From the NCBI GenBank assembly GCA_020736575.1, contig JAGPYM010000036.1, positions 62,001 through 126,000 on the forward strand: a stretch of DNA of 64,000 nt. Direction: 5' to 3'. Below the pieces are notes generated by a model that saw nothing but the letters and a program-made list of their open reading frames with translations, made no database searches and was not told the origin of the DNA. Source of the stretch: Thelonectria olida (Eukaryota > Ascomycota > Sordariomycetes > Hypocreales > Nectriaceae). The stretch's first letter is position 1; each line of letters begins with the position of its first letter. Below are positions 46,066-58,385 of this stretch, piece after piece. Both the position numbers and the translations under genes were made by a program.

Positions 46066-46926
46066 GCTGAGATGAAAGGTACAAGAGATAGGTGATTGGG
46101 GCAATCAAGGTTGAAAGGCGAAGGGCAAGAAGGCGATTACCAAGACAGACGGATGTGTTGAGCAAGTGAGAGCAAGAACGTGGAGGGAGTGGGAGGACGA
46201 AGGTGAGGAAGAAAACAACAGAAGAGCGAGGAATAGGCGACGCGACCTCAGTTATTATTCGTTTCATCCGGTTTTACGATTGATCGTATAGGTCCTTTTT
46301 TTCGAGTGGTTGCTAATAAGGAGCGTCAACTAGCTATTGGCGGTTTCCTGCAGTAGTCGACAAACGCGACCAAGCAAACAGTGCCCGCGTGCAAACGCTT
46401 GCCTGCATCTAAAACTATGCATCCTGCAGGCGTTTCTCTTTTCAGCTGCTCTATGGACGGGGTGTCAGTTGATCATGAATCTAGGGCGGTCCATTATGGC
46501 GAGAATGCAGCTTGCCGTGTAACTATGACTCTTCCTAATCATCACCCTCTGGCCTAGGCGCGAAGGCGAGCTGCCGTTGCACAACCAAAACCCACTCACA
46601 CTCAAACGCCAGCTTTGCAATTGTGGTCAGATACACGGGAGACGCTGGCGGGCTGGACTCGGGTGAGCTTCCTTCCCCCTATCGCAAGGAAGGAGACTGA
46701 CATCGTGTGACCACTTCTAGGCCAACCTGTAAGCAGCCATGCCTCCTGGACCTTCCTCTCCTTAGCCATCTTGCAAGCAAGTGGCACATGCAATGGCTCA
46801 AACTCCCACGACTTGTTCGAGCATAATACGCAGAGTTCGGGTGTATGAGCCTTCGGCTTATGAGGACAGCAGAGCGCCAGGTGAGCTCTTACTCGTTCAA
46901 GAATGAAGACCGCCTCAGTTCAAGCT
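46066..46926. other. Intergenic, SET-MYND promoter and TRP-gene 3' flank
   Basis: No gene. The first 200 bases are pyrimidine-skewed on the minus strand, consistent with the SET-MYND leader. Short frames are unremarkable. Confidence 0.45.
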
Positions 46927-49199
46927 TCAGGTCCAATACACCCAAGATTTTATCCTCTTCGCGAAACTGGCTGTGGTATTCCTCGAGTTGGAGTGGCCTG
47001 CGCCTGTTTGACGGAACGAAATTCTCCGAGGTCTCACGTAGTACAAGTCTGCCTCGCGGACAGAATAGTCCACATTGGGCGAGGGTGATGGAACTGGCAA
47101 TTGGTACGGTGCGACCTCCAGCTCGTCCTGACCTGAGCTACGAGAGCCATCTTCGCAAATCGTGAGGGGCTCGGCCGACTTATACTGGAGGCTTCTTTTG
47201 GGGAGATTGATTGATGGTGACTCGCATCTCGGAGATCGGAAATATGTCCTGAGCTCCTCAGGCGATGTGTGATCTGATTCTAGGGATGATTGACGAGGGG
47301 ATTGCGTTGAGTTTGATGAGCTCGATATACTGATTCTTTCGAAATTACTCCGCCTCTGAATGGACAAATTGGTTCTCGTAGTTGGCCGTCTGTGCAGCTG
47401 TCGAAGGCCGTATATCTACATCCTCGTCAGCAGCAGGCACATACGAGTAAGGGGGTGTGTAACCATACCTGGGGCTGCTCTTCCTGGCTAGACCGGGCAT
47501 GCGACTGGAGTGATGTCGGTGTGCTCCTGATTTGCCAAACTGGGCTTGCAAGCTCGATCATCTCGCGTATTGATGGCACGAGGAACAGTGCGGTCAAGAC
47601 GAGGGCGTGGAAGACCAAGATTACGTATCCGACCCCGCAGCGAGCCTCGAATGTGGACAACCCTCGTATCATGACAATATCAAGTAGGAGGACGAAGAGT
47701 CTCGCGCCGATCACCATCGATCCTGTTGTAAGCAAGGCAGTCATAGGCCAAGCCCAGGTCATCAAGCCGAGCTGGACAATTTCACAGCCAAGAAAGATGA
47801 GAAGCTGTGCTTTTTCAGCAGCCTGGAAGCCGCCAATAGCCACTCCCCGTGCAAACAGAAGCGCAAACGTTGCCAAAGTATACAAATCTTGAGTTCGCAT
47901 CGTAGAATCGTGCTCAATGATGAGGTAGCCCATGTTCTGCGGGCTTCTCATCGACAACCCCCACCAACATGCGACAAGGACAAGGCAAATGACGAGGCTT
48001 GAGGCTATTGTGTAATACTTGGGGAAGAGGAGGATCCAATCAAGCTGATATGTTGCCCATGCCACGATGGGGAGGAGAAAGTAACTGAGAAAGACTCGCA
48101 ACGCGACCCAAAGAGCTGCCTTTTGTCGGTCCAGGGTCGAACTTTGGAGAGACCAGAAGCTTGTGTCTCGAAACCAGTCGCGGGTCCATCTTAGATTGAG
48201 TCCGACCTGAATGATGCCGAAAAGAAGGAAGAAGATGACAACGGCGAGCGTGATGATGTTAGTCCAGGTAGGCATGGTGACTGGCGCACCAATGACTTGA
48301 GTCATGATTTCCAGCCCAGGCGTGCCGCCAAGAGTGCCATTGACCTCGTAGATTCCATCATTCACTCCAGAGTAACCCGAGTCTCGGATGGCAATGCCGC
48401 GCCGAAGCATCAACGCTGCCCAGCTAGATAGACTAACAACGGGTTGGAGAAAACCAGGATATCTCAGACTGAGGGCTCCAGAAAAGAAGATGAACTGGAC
48501 GTACGATAGGCAGTCGGCGATTCTGGTTAAGTGTGCTCGGCTTGACCCGTACGCGCTTGGCTGGTTTTCATCATCCTCTTGGACGCGACCCAGACTCAAT
48601 ATCTCCCGCCAGCACGCAGCAATTAATACCACGACGAATATGGTCAGCGGCCCCCAAAGGCAAATGGCGTACATGGTTGGGCCAATGCTCGGGGTTAGAG
48701 AACCTGTCAAACAGGCCACTTGTAAACCATCGGCATTGCGCACGTCGACCTTGATCTGGAAGGTGGCCAACGGAGCCGGACGGCTGACGTTGAAAAGAGC
48801 TTTCGTCCAAGAGTTTGTCGTCTCCGAGCCCTCTGGCACCCAAGGTGCGTGATAGCAGGACATATCAGCAATTGCTCCCGAGTTGTGATGTGAGCCCCCT
48901 GGGGCTGTCAAGGTAAAGCCAATGGAGACATTTTGGGCAAGAAGGCGTTCGCATGAAGCTCTATCATGAAAAGAACTGGCGATCCGAAGCTCTAATTGGG
49001 TTATACTGTCCCCGATATCGAGAGACACCCAAAGGCCTTCAAGATGGAGTGGAGGGTCGGTTGAGACATGGTGTTGGTCAGAGGCCGCCAAAAGGGGGCC
49101 GCAATCCTGGTACTGCACATATGCAGTGAGACTTGGGGGCACCAGGGACAGAATGAGGGTGACGATGAGAAAAGGACAAAGAAAAGAAGGCGAACTCAT
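46927..49199 (-). CDS. TRP-like/Flc-like multispanning membrane protein with ML domain
   Basis: Exons 47469-49199 and 46927-47415 (53-nt intron) encode 739 residues. A signal peptide (MSSPSFLCPFLIVTLILSLV then PPSLTA) leads to an extracytosolic ML-like (TRP_N) domain with paired cysteines (YQDCGPLLAA, RASCERLL, ADMSCYHAPW, VACLTGSL) and N-glycosylation sites. From about residue 200 there are some nine membrane segments, for example AICLWGPLTIFVVVLIAACW, NIITLAVVIFFLLFGIIQVG, YTIASSLVICLVLVACWWGL and GYVILVFHALVLTALFLVPS. A cytosolic Ser/Arg-rich tail of about 170 residues follows. This is the fungal TRP-like/Flc architecture; members transport FAD or act as calcium channels in ER, vacuole or plasma membrane. 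The exact activity here is not known. Confidence 0.88.
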
Positions 49200-50085
49200 G
49201 GCTGATTCCGATAGCCCATGCTCATCGGATTATTCGACTCCTTCCTCCTTGCGAGATGGACGAGAAAATTTGAAACGCGACGATCATGGCCTGGAAAGTG
49301 GTTCGAAGTTGACTCCTTCCCCTAAAATGGGAGTGACGTTGCAAGCACCAAGTGGCGGGCAGGCTCCATTTTTGTTTTCGCAAGTGGAAGTGCCAGCTCA
49401 GATCTCAGACCTCAATCTTTTCAAAACTGAGCATCAACGAATTGTTGGCATCTCGACTCTACCTATGCAGAATAGACCATCTCTGATGCGTTCATGCGAA
49501 TCTCGACCCAAACCGTTTTGCCAACAATTCGTATCCGAATAGTATCTACAGACCGAGGTGTCATGTGGACCCTTGATCGGGGAACTCGGCTCTGCGAGCG
49601 CGCAAGGAATCCATCCACCTCGACTTGAAGCCGGTCGAACCTGAAACGGCTCGACATCTTGGTGACAAAATCTATTGGTAGCATGTTGCTTGGTGTTCAG
49701 GTACGGACAAGGTATGCTCCAAGTTGTGCTCATCACCGTGTCGAGCTGAGCCTATGCTGTATTAGCACACTCAACTAAGAGCATTTCCCGTTAGCTGACA
49801 AGCCACATTCCCAATTCTGCCTACAAGGCAGACAGGCTGCCCTCTCTTGTTCACACTCTGTCTCTTCCATCGCAAGCGCTATACGAATTACGAACACAAC
49901 ATACGCATCCGTACAAAGTAGCTACATGGATTGTGCAACATGCGTAGGAGGTCGCACAGCCTCATTCACAAGCTAACCATGACTGAGACTGTCACTGTTC
50001 GTCTTCCTTGTCGACCCTGTTTCCCCTCGTTCTCAATCAAGAGCCCTGATTCCATTCATCATCGCAATCAAGAACACATGCAACA
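49200..50085. other. Divergent promoter, TRP-like gene and TPR-like gene
   Basis: No gene. It holds promoters for both flanking genes. A CGTACAAAG-type stretch lies near 49911. Small frames at 49434-49736 are not supported. Confidence 0.45.
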
Positions 50086-53000
50086 ATGGAGCCCTTCTCA
50101 ATCGCTGCTTCAGCCATAGCTCTGACGGAAACTGCTACAAAGGTAAGATAAACCCATTAACAAACAACCAGGGCCCATTTCTAACACCCTCTCCTCAGCT
50201 CACTTCGTCCCTCGTCAGTCTAGTTCGCGCCCACCTAACAGCCGAGTCCCGCATCACTGCCCTCTGCAGCGAGCTTACTCAATTGACTGGCTTTCTCGAG
50301 TCCGTCGAGAAGACACTTAAGGGTTATCGTAAATACGACTTCACATTGGTAGATGAGCAACTATGGGAACGGAGTGATGCCGCCATGGCAGATTGCAAGA
50401 CTACCCTTGAGGAGTTGGAAATCTTAATCACCAAAATCCAGAGCCATACCCAGCCAAGAGGTTTCGCCTGGAGAACCCGCGCAGTCGTCGATCTGAGTTT
50501 GTATGGCACTGAGATTGCTTCGTCTCGCGACAAGATTCATCAGTCCAACTGGTCACTGCAAACAATTCTGCATACCATGACGATGTTAGCCACTCTCTTT
50601 TCACATAAGCAATGGCCTTGGCTAACCATCAACCAGATCACTCCAGTTCAGAAACATGAGTTGGAATACCACGGCTCACGACACCGTAATGGCCGAATTA
50701 CGACAGCTCAGGACAGCCATCGATGAAACCTTCCATGCTTCTTCTCGCCCTGCGGGTGGCTTCTCCAACCATCAATCTGACTCTGGCATGGCCCGCAACA
50801 TGCAGCGCTTAGCCGAAGCCGCCCGCCACTTTTACTCCTCGGCCAGCTCCACGGCCAGCAGCACTCAGAGCGAACGAAGTAATGTGAGCATCAATGGTGA
50901 ATTTCCTGACTCACGACGAGAGCGAGTCAAGGATTATGTCGACCAGCTTCAAGGTACAACACAATGGTCGAGTTCTTCCCCTACTCCTCCACTACGCAAC
51001 TTGGCTCACCACAACCAACGGCGCCCTCTACCCACGCCTGATCGGATGAGTCTCTTGGATGAAGACGATGTTGACGCCGAGTTTGATCGCCTCTTCCTTA
51101 ACGGCTTGCAAGAATTGGCCTCGGCCAGTATGAAGAACCAGGACTACGCCAAAGCCATTGAGTATATCAAGGAGGCCTTGAAGCGACCAAACTCCTGCAA
51201 GGAAGAGTCTAACCAGCTCCGAATCCAGCTAGCTTGCTGCCTCCTTTTCCAAGGTGCATGGGAAAAGGCAGCACCTATCATCACCAAGCTATCCGACTCT
51301 GATGCAGAGCAAGACTTGGTGGTTTGCAGCCTTCTCCATGCCTTAGCACTCGCTTACCTGCTAGACTATCGTTTCGATGATGCCATGATGGCATGTAAGA
51401 AGGAAATCCAAGGAAAAAGGAGACTCCGCAACAAGAACTGTGACAACTGGATTGAGTACAGCGAGGCACTTGCGCTGTATGCCACAATCTTTCACGTACA
51501 AGGCGACTACATCCGCGCCGAAGTACTTCGCCGACAGCTGCCTGATAATTTTACCTATGTTCATCCTGCGAATGAGATTCAATACCTACAGAGCAAGTCA
51601 AATCTCCTTGAGCATGTTCTTGCAGATGATCTGCCGCATTCGCACGACATTATCGAACTCGACGCTGGCCCTATCAATGTTCAAAACCAGACGGTCTCGA
51701 GAGCTGGCACCTTTGCCACTTCGAATTCCTTGCGAGAGAAGGTGATGCAGTATAACAGATATGAAGAAGACACAATGAAAGAGGTTACATTTGTCGGGTC
51801 AAGCATGCCGCCGTCACCCATAGATGATGTCGAAGCGTCCTCGCCGATTTCACCTACGAGGGGGTCGCCACTTCGTCGTCGTCTTACTCGCCTTCTTGGA
51901 TCTCACTCCCATCGAAAATCTGCCAGTCCAACATCGGAAAAGCTACAGGACGATGAGGCAGATCTGGGCGACACCGAATCCGTCGGTCTTCCAAGCCCAG
52001 GCTCGTCGCTACGACGCAGGAATGCCACATGGTTCATAAAAAAGTCCAAGACACTTCTCAGAAAGCGTAATATATCTTTGAACCCCGTGAAGGAGATTGA
52101 AACATGTCAGAAGAGTGACTCTGGGGTGGAAGTTTGTTTTCCAAGCTTGCCGGAGCGGCGTCGCCCGCCGAGTGTGTTCTCATTTGACGCCTCTGAGGAG
52201 GAAGACATTACCTGCCCACCGCTAGAACACTATGGTGATTCTCTTGACTCTCTTCCCTTGAGTTGTCAATCAGCCATTCAACGCCCGGGCTTCTCCCTGT
52301 ACGATCCTGGCTACGCTGGTCCCAACGATGATCCCCGAGGTCAACCTCTATTGGCAGAACTTCGCGAAGGGGACCACATGCCCGACGATGGTCCTTCTGC
52401 TGGCTGTGAGACGCATAAAATGCCATCTCCGGAAATGCGAAGTAGCACTGTCGCTGATGGAGTCATTGCAACCTTACTTGCTGCCTCTTCGTCTTCTACA
52501 GCACCAGAAAGCATGCGAAGTGCTTTATTGGAAGCTGCAACCATCTTGGCATCTGTGCAGACGATCCATGATGTGGACACCCTCCGCGCTCGCAGACTTG
52601 ATCTAGAGATACTGTTAGACCGCTTGAGGTCAATGAACAATAACCTGCCCCTCATTGAAGATTTTTCCAGGGTCATCAAGGACCTTGAATACAGAGAGAC
52701 AGCTGCATTTGAGGGCATGGAAGATTCTGGATACGAAAGCCTAGATGATGGTTCCAATTCCACCAGACCGGCACCGGCTCGATTCCCCAGGCTGAGAAGA
52801 CATAATGCTGTACAAAACACATCAGTTCTGAGACGGTCTTTTTCTTGGGTAGCAGGTTCTGAAGATGCTTACACTGCTGAAGCCAACCGGCATGCCAGCC
52901 TTCGACCTGCAGATGACACTTGGCCTTGCACAAACCAGGTCTATATTCACACACCTGAGAGAAACGGTAGCAGTTTCTCGTCGTCTTCTCATATTCATAG

Positions 53001-53157
53001 CATCGGGAATACTGAAACGACAAATTATGAGCATACGACGAGTGATCTAGACTCACAACTAGTCGATTCAGGGTACTCTGAGCGAGAGAGAAGAGTTGCG
53101 TCCCACTCAAGGACTCAAGCTGGGTGGGACTGGCATCACGACTGGGTGGCTGTCTAG
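50086..53157 (+). CDS. Fungal N-terminal-domain protein with TPR-like region, no NTPase
   Basis: Exons 50086-50142, 50199-50584 and 50652-53157 encode 982 residues. MEPFSIAASAIALTETATKL and FLESVEKTLKGYRK-type helices are the fungal N-terminal module found at the front of many NACHT/NB-ARC (NLR-like) proteins. Next is a Ser-rich linker, then TPR-like helical pairs (about 305-450), with DYAKAIEYIKEALKRPNSCK, LACCLLFQGAWEKAAPIITK, DYRFDDAMMACKKEIQGKRR and ALYATIFHVQGDYIRAEVLR. The second half is mostly disordered, with basic (PLRRRLTRLLGSHSHRKSAS) and phospho-site-rich stretches. No P-loop is visible anywhere. Both introns are 56-67 nt. The function is unknown; fungal NLR relatives act in allorecognition and programmed cell death, but without the NTPase that is inference. 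Confidence 0.82.
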
Positions 53158-53375
53158 GAAGGGTCGGTGTATTTGTACGGAGGAAATTATGTCCATTTAC
53201 TTTCTGTGTATGAATGGGTTGACTGCTAATTTGCATGGCTTCAGATCCCATTTGGGCTTGCTGCTCGTGTGCTCATGGTTTGTCACTTTTTGGGGGTTAA
53301 ATCTTCGAATATTTGCCTTTTAGTTTATTCAGACGAGCGTAGCATGGTTTGAAATGAAATCTGGTTTTTATTTCT

Positions 53376-54547
53376 TCAAGATTCCAATTGATCTATTGTG
53401 CCCTGTACCATCGTCTTGATTTGCTCCCACCGACTCCTTAGCCACTCTCGTTGTATATCCAATCCCACCTCTAGTCCATCTATCCTGCGTAGAGCCTTCT
53501 CAATGATGCTTAGATATGAGTTTAGTGCGGTCAAGAGTAAATCGTCCACTTCCACCTGCGTCGAAGCCCCATCATCTTCCGCGTCGAAGAACCGCTGCCA
53601 CTGTCTGGGCGTGCAGCACAGCATGCGCAGCGCGACCTGCGTGCGGTGACAACCCAGCGTTTGGTCATCCAGCGTATAGCGACCCAAGAACCCGACACTC
53701 TTCAGGTCGCTGCGCTGCGTCTTGTTCAGCATGGGGATGATGACGTCGTCCAGATGCACTTCGTCCCAACGGTTCGTGTCGAGGATGAAGCCGTACTCGG
53801 TCAGTAAGAAGTCGTTGGAATGGGGTCCGTATGAGACGAAGACTTCCTCGCCCGCCTTGTAGACACGATCTGCTGCGATGCTGTATCCCATGGCAGTATA
53901 TGAGAGTTGACAGCCTTGGTCAGCGTGGTTAAAGAGATCGGCAGCCGGCATGCAGACCAGCCGATCAGCCTGTGGATACGTCTTCATCTTGGGCATGCTG
54001 TTGTAAAAGGTTCGCGTATTCACGAGTACCCATGAATACAAGTAATCATCCCTCGTGAGGTCTGGAAAGGCCTTGAGGACAGTATCGCATTCGCGCCGAA
54101 AGTTGGCGGATTGATTGTCGAGCAGATGGCGGGCTCGGCTGGGGAGCAAATCTTGCAGTTCTTTGGGCCACATCATGGGCATGCCAGCTTCGAGATCTTC
54201 TCTAGTGGGCAGAACGGTCCTCCATGTTTTGAAGTCCTCGCTGTCATCCAGCGCCATTTCGGCAGCAAGAATGCCGTGGACTGAGACTCCATTGAGGGCC
54301 TTGGTGATGTGCTTTGGGACGGTATCTATTGTTCGGAGTGACTTCATGGGTACACTCAAGATGACCTCGTTTGCCTAGGAAGTTTTGTTAGCCAAATTAT
54401 CACTCATGATGGTAGAAGAAGAACTACTCTAATATCGCGAGTCGCAACAACACCAATACCTCGTGTGGGAATTACTTTTGGCTCGACGCCCTTCATTTTG
54501 ACGCCCTTCGCTTCCACCCAGGGAAGGAAGGCGTCGTCAAAAGACAT
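53376..54547 (-). CDS. SET-domain lysine methyltransferase, Rubisco-LSMT/SETD6 type
   Basis: Exons 54428-54547 and 53376-54374 encode 372 residues. The start MSFDDAFLPWVEAKGVKMKG and IPTRGIGVVATRDIRANEVI are the opening of a LSMT-type SET domain, and the intron at 54375-54427 falls between DIR and ANE. An iSET helical insert follows, then YLYSWVLVNTRTFYNSMPKM, DRLVCMPAADLFNHADQGCQ (NH motif), YKAGEEVFVSYGPHSNDFLL (catalytic Tyr) and a Rubis-subs-bind-like C-terminus. This matches fungal SET proteins related to SETD6 and yeast Rkm enzymes, which methylate ribosomal or other non-histone lysines. Catalytic and AdoMet residues are intact. Confidence 0.9.
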
Positions 54548-55200
54548 TTTCGTGTATTATCCAAGAAAACTCAATGAGTATGGTTGATTTTATCCAAAAA
54601 AAAATGTCTGATTATCTGGATGACACGAGAGTAGTCGTGCAACTACGTCGAATTTTCTCCTTCTGTGACTCTCTCAGTAAATGGCGACAGCGCTAACTTA
54701 TAATCTGGCGCGCCCTTAATGGTGGTGAAGTTTGACATCCACAAAGGAAAATCGCTGAGTCAGCAATAGTCTTTGTACGTGGGGCCGACAGTCGGCGGGA
54801 AAGCCCACTCCACGTGATCCGCACGTCAACCATGCTGTGGAAGCTTTCCCCAGACTCTATTCGTTAGACACGTTGAATGAGCACGACAGCCTCATGCGTC
54901 CCGCGGATAGACGAATCAAACTTGCAGTGTGGAATACATCGCTCGCGGGGACCTTTCTTAGCTTTTGATGCCCTCTCATTTCGCGGAAATGACCTGACGC
55001 TACTCGTTTTCCTTCTCCTTCAAGCTCCCCAGCCTCGCCCAGCTGACCAAGCGAAAGACACCTTGCATGTAAGAATCCGGAAACACAACCCGCTGGAATC
55101 TTGATTCTTCCGACGTTTCACTCTTTTTGGCGCGCGAAAGCATCATCATTCTTATTAAGCCTTCTTATTTCTATTTCTCCTTTTCCGCCTCATCTTCGCC
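54548..55200. other. Divergent promoter, SET gene and UBX gene
   Basis: No gene. A CT-rich and T-rich leader at 55135-55195 precedes the UBX start. Poly(A) at 54595-54604. The GCGCGAAAG-like element near 55131 is suggestive of an E2F/MBF-type cell-cycle site but is only one word. Confidence 0.45.
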
Positions 55201-56755
55201 ATGTTTTACGAAGGAACTCTGCAAGACGGCATCTCGACGGCCGTTGGCCAACAGAAGCTCGTGCTATGCTTCGTCACTGGTATGTTGGCGTCACCCCCTG
55301 CCCCGCGTGACCAATTGCTCACAATGTGATCTTAGATGACGGTGAAGAAAGCAATCTATGGGAGAGCGAGTTTTTAGTTGATGAATCTGTATGTGTCTTG
55401 TCATTGGCTCTACTCGACTATTCTGGCTTGTCGCTGACTGTGGTGTAGGTGGTCGAGTTGATCAAAGACCAGTCTATCGCCCTGCGACTCAAGGCCGGAT
55501 CCGATGAGGCTGGATATCTAGCTCAGATCTTCCCTCTTCCCCGGACCCCAACAGTCGTAATTATCAAGAACGGCGAACTCAAGGAGTACATTACGCCCGA
55601 GACCAGCAAGGAGGATTTCCTGCGGCGAATTCAGAACTCCTTCAGCGCCCCAACGTCATCGTCGCAACCAGCTCCAGCTAGCGCCCCACAGCCTGAACCA
55701 GCTCCCACCACCACCACCACCACCACCTCATCAGAACCCGCATCTTCATCCAGAAGAGAGACTAGCACGTCTGAAAATGTTCGTCGAATCTTGGCCGAAA
55801 GGGCAAAGCACAAGGCTGAGAAGGAGGAAGCCGAACGCAAAGCTCAAAAGGAGCGCAAAGCTCAGGAGGAACGCGCCAAAGCAAAGGGAAAGGGAAGGGC
55901 CGAGGCCGAGGATGCTGGTGACACCAACAACGACGGAGCCCACAAGGCAGCCGAAGCAGTGAAAAAGAGACGTCAGCAAGAGCAGGAGGAGCGACGCCGT
56001 ATTCTGGCGCGCATCGAAGCCGACAAGGCTGAGCGAAAACTGCAAGCCGCTGCCCGTGAGCAGCAACGACTAGAGGACCAGCAGACAGGCGACAGCGCGA
56101 CCTCATCATTGACACCAGAGAAAAAGATCGTCCCGTCCAGCACAAAGAAGGCTAGCGGGATGACGGCTGTGCAAGTGCGACTCTTTGATGGCTCGACGAT
56201 CCGATCACGGTTCAAGTCAGAGGCACCTCTCAAGGATGTTCGAACTTGGGTCGACGAGAGTCGCACCGATGGAACGCAACCATACACCTTCAAACAGGTC
56301 CTTACGCCAATGCCCAATAAGGCTATCGACGCGACGGAAGAGAACAACTCCGTTGGAGAGCTCGGGCTCTCGCCGTCGTCAACCCTTGTCCTCATCCCAG
56401 TCCAGCACTACTCGTCTGCTTATGATGGGTCGTCCCAGGGCGTTGTGTCTAAGATCATTGGTTTCTTCCTTGGCATTTTATATTGGTTCTTGGGACTATT
56501 TACTTCTGGCGACGGCCAGGGAGCCACCAACGGACCAGCATCTACCTCGGAAAATCAGGAGTCTTCTCAGGATCGGTCCCGGATACAACGTTTCCAAAAT
56601 CAGAATGATCGACTACGGGACCAGCAACTGTATAACGGAAATTCCGTAAGTCCAGCTCAGGAAGGCTTCATGTAGAACCGTACAAAGACCAAACCACTAA
56701 CTTTCTGTAGCTGAACTTCGAGTCACGACCAGACGAGGAAGAGAAGGATGATTGA
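55201..56755 (+). CDS. UBX-domain ER-membrane protein, UBXN4/Ubx7-like
   Basis: Exons 55201-55279, 55336-55388, 55449-56645 and 56711-56755 encode 457 residues. The N-terminus is thioredoxin-like without a CxxC (MFYEGTLQDGISTAVGQQKL, then IFPLPRTPTVVIIKNGELKE). A Pro/Thr and Glu/Lys coiled-coil region (about 120-260) follows. The UBX domain (about 282-366) reads MTAVQVRLFDGSTIRSRFKS and YTFKQVLTPMPNKAIDATEE, with LVLIPVQ ending the fold. A hydrophobic hairpin at about 378-398 (SKIIGFFLGILYWFLGLF) follows, then a short tail, LNFESRPDEEEKDD, in a last exon easily missed; without that exon the frame runs to a stop at 56675. Known relatives (UBXN4/erasin, yeast Ubx7) recruit Cdc48/p97 to the ER for degradation of misfolded proteins. 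Confidence 0.92.
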
Positions 56756-57015
56756 GGGCCAATAACGGCCAAATGGTGGGGTGACGAAGTGGAATTCCCA
56801 AGCGGAGCGGGATTGTGATGTTTTTTTTTGGTATTATACAGATAGTGCCGAGTTGTAATCGTAGTCATTCCCACATTCCAGTATGCACGCACGCTCTATA
56901 AGGAGTCCATCCTAGAGTCCTTATTGTACCATGTACAGGTCCTTCTGCCATGTTGGTCCCATCCTCCCGAATGTCCCAGACGCATTTGCTTTTTTGTCGT
57001 GTTCGAGCACACTTT

Positions 57016-57615
57016 TTACTGGCTGGAGGCAGCCTGGCAAGCCTTGAGCTGCTCAAGGTACCAGTTGCAGATCTGCATGTTGCCGTTGTTCTCGTCCATG
57101 CACTTGGTGAAGTTCTGGGTGGCACCGGAGCAGTTGTTGTAGTTCTGGGTCTCGGCGGGAGCAGCGGCCGCAGCGACAGGAGCGGGAGCAGGCTCGGAGG
57201 AGCCGCCGGAGAAGAGACCGCCGATGGCATGGCCGACCGAGGAGCCGATGGCGACACCGCTGTGAAGGGAGGGTCAGCTTGTGTACACACGTGGTCGAGA
57301 TGAGAGGCTGTGAAGGGCATTTGGGGTTTGGCAAGGGAGTCTGCTCCACCGGACCGGGAGATGTCCAGAGAAGGAGGAATTGGCGTCGATTAAGCTGGGG
57401 GAAAGCACTTACGCAGCAGTGCTGGCCATCTGGCCGAAGAGACCGGGACCCTGGGGAGCGGCCTGGGCCATCATGGGCTGGGGAGGAGGAGCGGCAGCGG
57501 CCGGGGGAGGAGCAGCCATGGTGGCAGCGGGCCGTGATTGTTGAGGAGCGGGAGGCTTCGCAGCGGCGGTAGGGCGCGTGGGAGCAGCGCGGCCGACGGA
57601 TCGTTGACGAGGCAT
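57016..57615 (-). CDS. mix17: Twin CX9C protein MIX17/CHCHD2-CHCHD10 family
   Basis: Exons 57413-57615 and 57016-57259 encode 148 residues. The start MPRQRSVGRAAPTRPTAAAK is an Arg/Ala/Pro-rich mitochondrial-type leader, followed by a Pro/Ala/Met stretch and a hydrophobic segment with Gly spacing (GVAIGSSVGHAIGGLFSGG). The CHCH domain at the end has CSGATQNFTKC and CNWYLEQLKAC, two exact CX9C pairs that form disulphides in the intermembrane space through Mia40. The intron lies just before the hydrophobic segment. Human homologues CHCHD2 and CHCHD10 organise cristae and complex IV; yeast Mix17 is an intermembrane-space protein. Complete and typical. Confidence 0.94.
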
Positions 57616-58385
57616 GATTGCGGGATTTGGGGTTTTGTGTGTAGAGGAATTGGGAGTGTCGGTGAGGTTGAGGAAGTGGTGGTTAGAATTTCTTCCTGAG
57701 TCGCTGATGGATGGCAAAGAAAGTCGTTTAAGCCGGGGCGGAGAAAGAAGCCGACGCATCGGATTTCGGGGGCACGTTGAGGAGGCGCTGGCCAATGGGA
57801 GGCCGCGAATTGCAATGGCGGGTGGGGGCCATGGCTGCGGTAGTTGGCGGTTCTCCTGTCGCTGTGGCGCAGGTCCCTGGACTTTCCGCCGGGCGGTTCT
57901 TGGAAGACTCGAGAAGAAGCCCAGGTCCGTCATCAATCCATTGCTTTACACAGTAACTATGACCTTTTATTTTTGTCATTAATCTCAGCGACCAGCATGC
58001 TCAGTTAACCATTTGTATTAATCGCAAATCTATCCTTTTTTAACGCTCGGGTAACTCCGTAAAGCAAACGAGTCTGCAACTCCTGAAACGCCACACAGCC
58101 AAGTCACGTTCTCCTACCGCCGGCTTCGCGGAATTCCATTGTTGCCGGTCCACCCCAGGCATCATCTGGTGATGCAGTCTGGCTCGCAGATCACCTGACA
58201 GACTCGACGCTTCCTCAGGTATCAACGGGACTGTAAGTCATGCTGTCTGATGCGGAAGCTCGGGGTTCTTCGGTTTGCTGGGCACCCAGAGAGGCAGCCA
58301 CAGTTGGATGGCTACACAGGCTAATGGCCCAATCTCTCCCCGTTGGACGGCTGTAACAAGGCCTGCACACGGCCCTGTGCCAGGC
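57616..58385. other. Intergenic, mix17 promoter and C1D-gene 3' flank
   Basis: No gene. Frames such as 57614-57982 and 57728-57979 overlap the mix17 promoter and lack domains. Confidence 0.45.
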
